This document shows, in pieces, positions 5,210 through 6,015 of a stretch of DNA of 6,015 nucleotides (position 1 is its first letter; every line of letters begins with the position of its first letter). A program made the translations under genes and the position numbers. Source of the DNA: Paracoccaceae bacterium. GTDB taxonomy: Bacteria > Pseudomonadota > Alphaproteobacteria > Rhodobacterales > Rhodobacteraceae. The notes under the pieces were generated by a model. The model saw only the letters and a program-made list of their open reading frames with translations, made no database searches and had not been told where the DNA came from. Location: positions 1-6,015 of the forward strand of contig JAFIEC010000079.1 of the NCBI GenBank assembly GCA_020832725.1. The letters run 5' to 3'.

Positions 5210-6015
5210 ATGCGCGCCCTAGTCCTTGCACTTGTCGTTTCGCTGTCCCTCGCAGCCCCGTCCGCATCTGCGCAATCCGCACCCTGCGGGGGCGATTTCG
5301 GGGCGTTCGTGAACGGCCTCCGGCAAGAGGCGCTGTCGCGTGGCCTGCCGCCAGCCTCGGTGGACAGTTTCTTCAGGGGGGTGGCGCGCGATCCGGCCGT
5401 GATCTCCCGCGATCGCGGGCAGGGGGTCTTCCGGCTTCCGTTCACGGAATTCGCGCGCCGCGTCATCAGCCAGAACCGTATGGTCAACGGCAACCGCAAT
5501 GCCGAGCGCCACGCCGCGATCCTGGCCCGGGCCGAGCGCGAATTCGGCATCCCGCAGGCGATACTGCTGGCCTTCTGGGCCCTGGAGACGGATTTCGGCG
5601 CGGTGCAGGGTGATTTCAACACCCGTAACGCGCTGGTGACGCTGGCCCATGATTGCCGCCGCCCCGGGCTGTTCCGTCCCCACATCTTCGCCGCCATCGC
5701 CCTGCATGCGCGCGGCGATTTTGATCCGGCCACCATGACCGGGGCCTGGGCCGGAGAGATCGGGATGGTGCAGAAACTTCCCCTCGATATCCTTGAGCTG
5801 GGGGTTGATGGCGACGGAGACGGGCGGATCGACCTGAAGAACAGTGTGCCGGACGCGCTTTTGTCGGCAGCCAACATGCTGCGGGCAAGAGGGTGGCGTG
5901 CGGGCCAGCCCTGGCTGGTGGAAGTCAGCGTGCCGGACCGCATGGACTGGAGCAGGTCGGGCACAGATACGCGCCTGCCGGTGTCGGACTGGCAGGGCAT
6001 GGGTGTGCGGGCACG
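5210..6015 (+). CDS. Secreted lytic murein transglycosylase, MltB/Slt35-like (C-terminus beyond right edge)
   Basis: A periplasmic enzyme expected to cleave the MurNAc-GlcNAc bond of peptidoglycan non-hydrolytically, giving 1,6-anhydro-muropeptides. 268 codons are visible. Residues 1-21 are a Sec signal peptide (MRALV, hydrophobic stretch, cleavage after ASA); there is no lipobox, so it is not an MltB-style lipoprotein. The catalytic glutamate should be E126 in FWALETDFG (122-130). GAWAGEIGMVQKLP (178-191) corresponds to the family's GSWAGAMGQxQFMP segment. VDGDGDGRIDLKNSVPDAL (199-217) resembles the EF-hand-like Ca2+ loop described in E. coli Slt35. C26 and C149 could form a disulfide. The frame ends in DWQGMGVRA, after which relatives continue with the rest of the catalytic domain and often a peptidoglycan-binding domain. 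The ATG at 5210 has GGAGA (5200-5204) five bases upstream. No functional link to the ser genes is evident. Confidence 0.92.
   Translation, partial: MRALVLALVVSLSLAAPSASAQSAPCGGDFGAFVNGLRQEALSRGLPPASVDSFFRGVARDPAVISRDRGQGVFRLPFTEFARRVISQNRMVNGNRNAERHAAILARAEREFGIPQAILLAFWALETDFGAVQGDFNTRNALVTLAHDCRRPGLFRPHIFAAIALHARGDFDPATMTGAWAGEIGMVQKLPLDILELGVDGDGDGRIDLKNSVPDALLSAANMLRARGWRAGQPWLVEVSVPDRMDWSRSGTDTRLPVSDWQGMGVRA

Noticed and set aside
3523..6000. Very long open frame (825 codons) on the minus strand opposite serA and the lytic transglycosylase
   Set aside because: It lies wholly antisense to two clearly recognised genes. High GC at third codon positions removes stops from the opposite strand; the protein is rich in R, G, H and A and shows no family motif.
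1..6015. A novel defence, mobile or biosynthetic system
   Set aside because: All five genes belong to well-known housekeeping families with intact key residues; there are no transposase, recombinase, phage, toxin or direct-repeat array features in the window.

Overview
The window is GC-rich, coding-dense chromosomal DNA. The gene set, the alphaproteobacterial-type SerC, the tandem glycine riboswitch before gcvT and the GC-biased codons point to an alphaproteobacterium, most likely of the Rhodobacteraceae/Paracoccaceae. That placement is inferred from protein and RNA character, not from a marker gene. I see no mobile element, CRISPR array, tRNA, rRNA or sign of recent transfer.

Layout. Positions 1-990 (minus) hold the first 330 codons of gcvT, the aminomethyltransferase of the glycine cleavage system, running off the left edge. 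Positions 991-1287 are a non-coding regulatory stretch for gcvT. Read on the minus strand it has a promoter (1259-1230), a tandem glycine riboswitch (1220-1071), a strong hairpin (1069-1033) and a Shine-Dalgarno sequence touching the ATG. serB (2166-1288, minus) encodes phosphoserine phosphatase. The 132-bp divergent gap 2167-2298 carries a probable serC promoter and a short 5' leader with two mutually exclusive helices, one of which would hide the serC ribosome binding site. serC (2299-3456, plus) and serA (3538-5133, plus) follow as a likely operon, separated by 81 bp with two small hairpins. A 76-bp gap with a long GC hairpin precedes a secreted MltB-type lytic transglycosylase gene (5210 to the right edge, plus, incomplete).

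Together, SerA (3-phosphoglycerate dehydrogenase), SerC (phosphoserine aminotransferase) and SerB (phosphoserine phosphatase) form the whole phosphorylated pathway to L-serine. GcvT starts glycine breakdown to one-carbon units. The locus therefore joins serine synthesis and glycine/one-carbon disposal, with RNA-level control visible in front of gcvT and likely in front of serC. The lytic transglycosylase is a cell-wall enzyme that seems to be only a neighbour.

The genes belong to known families. The parts most worth a second look are the RNA elements: the switch-like serC leader and the tailless hairpin between the glycine riboswitch and gcvT.
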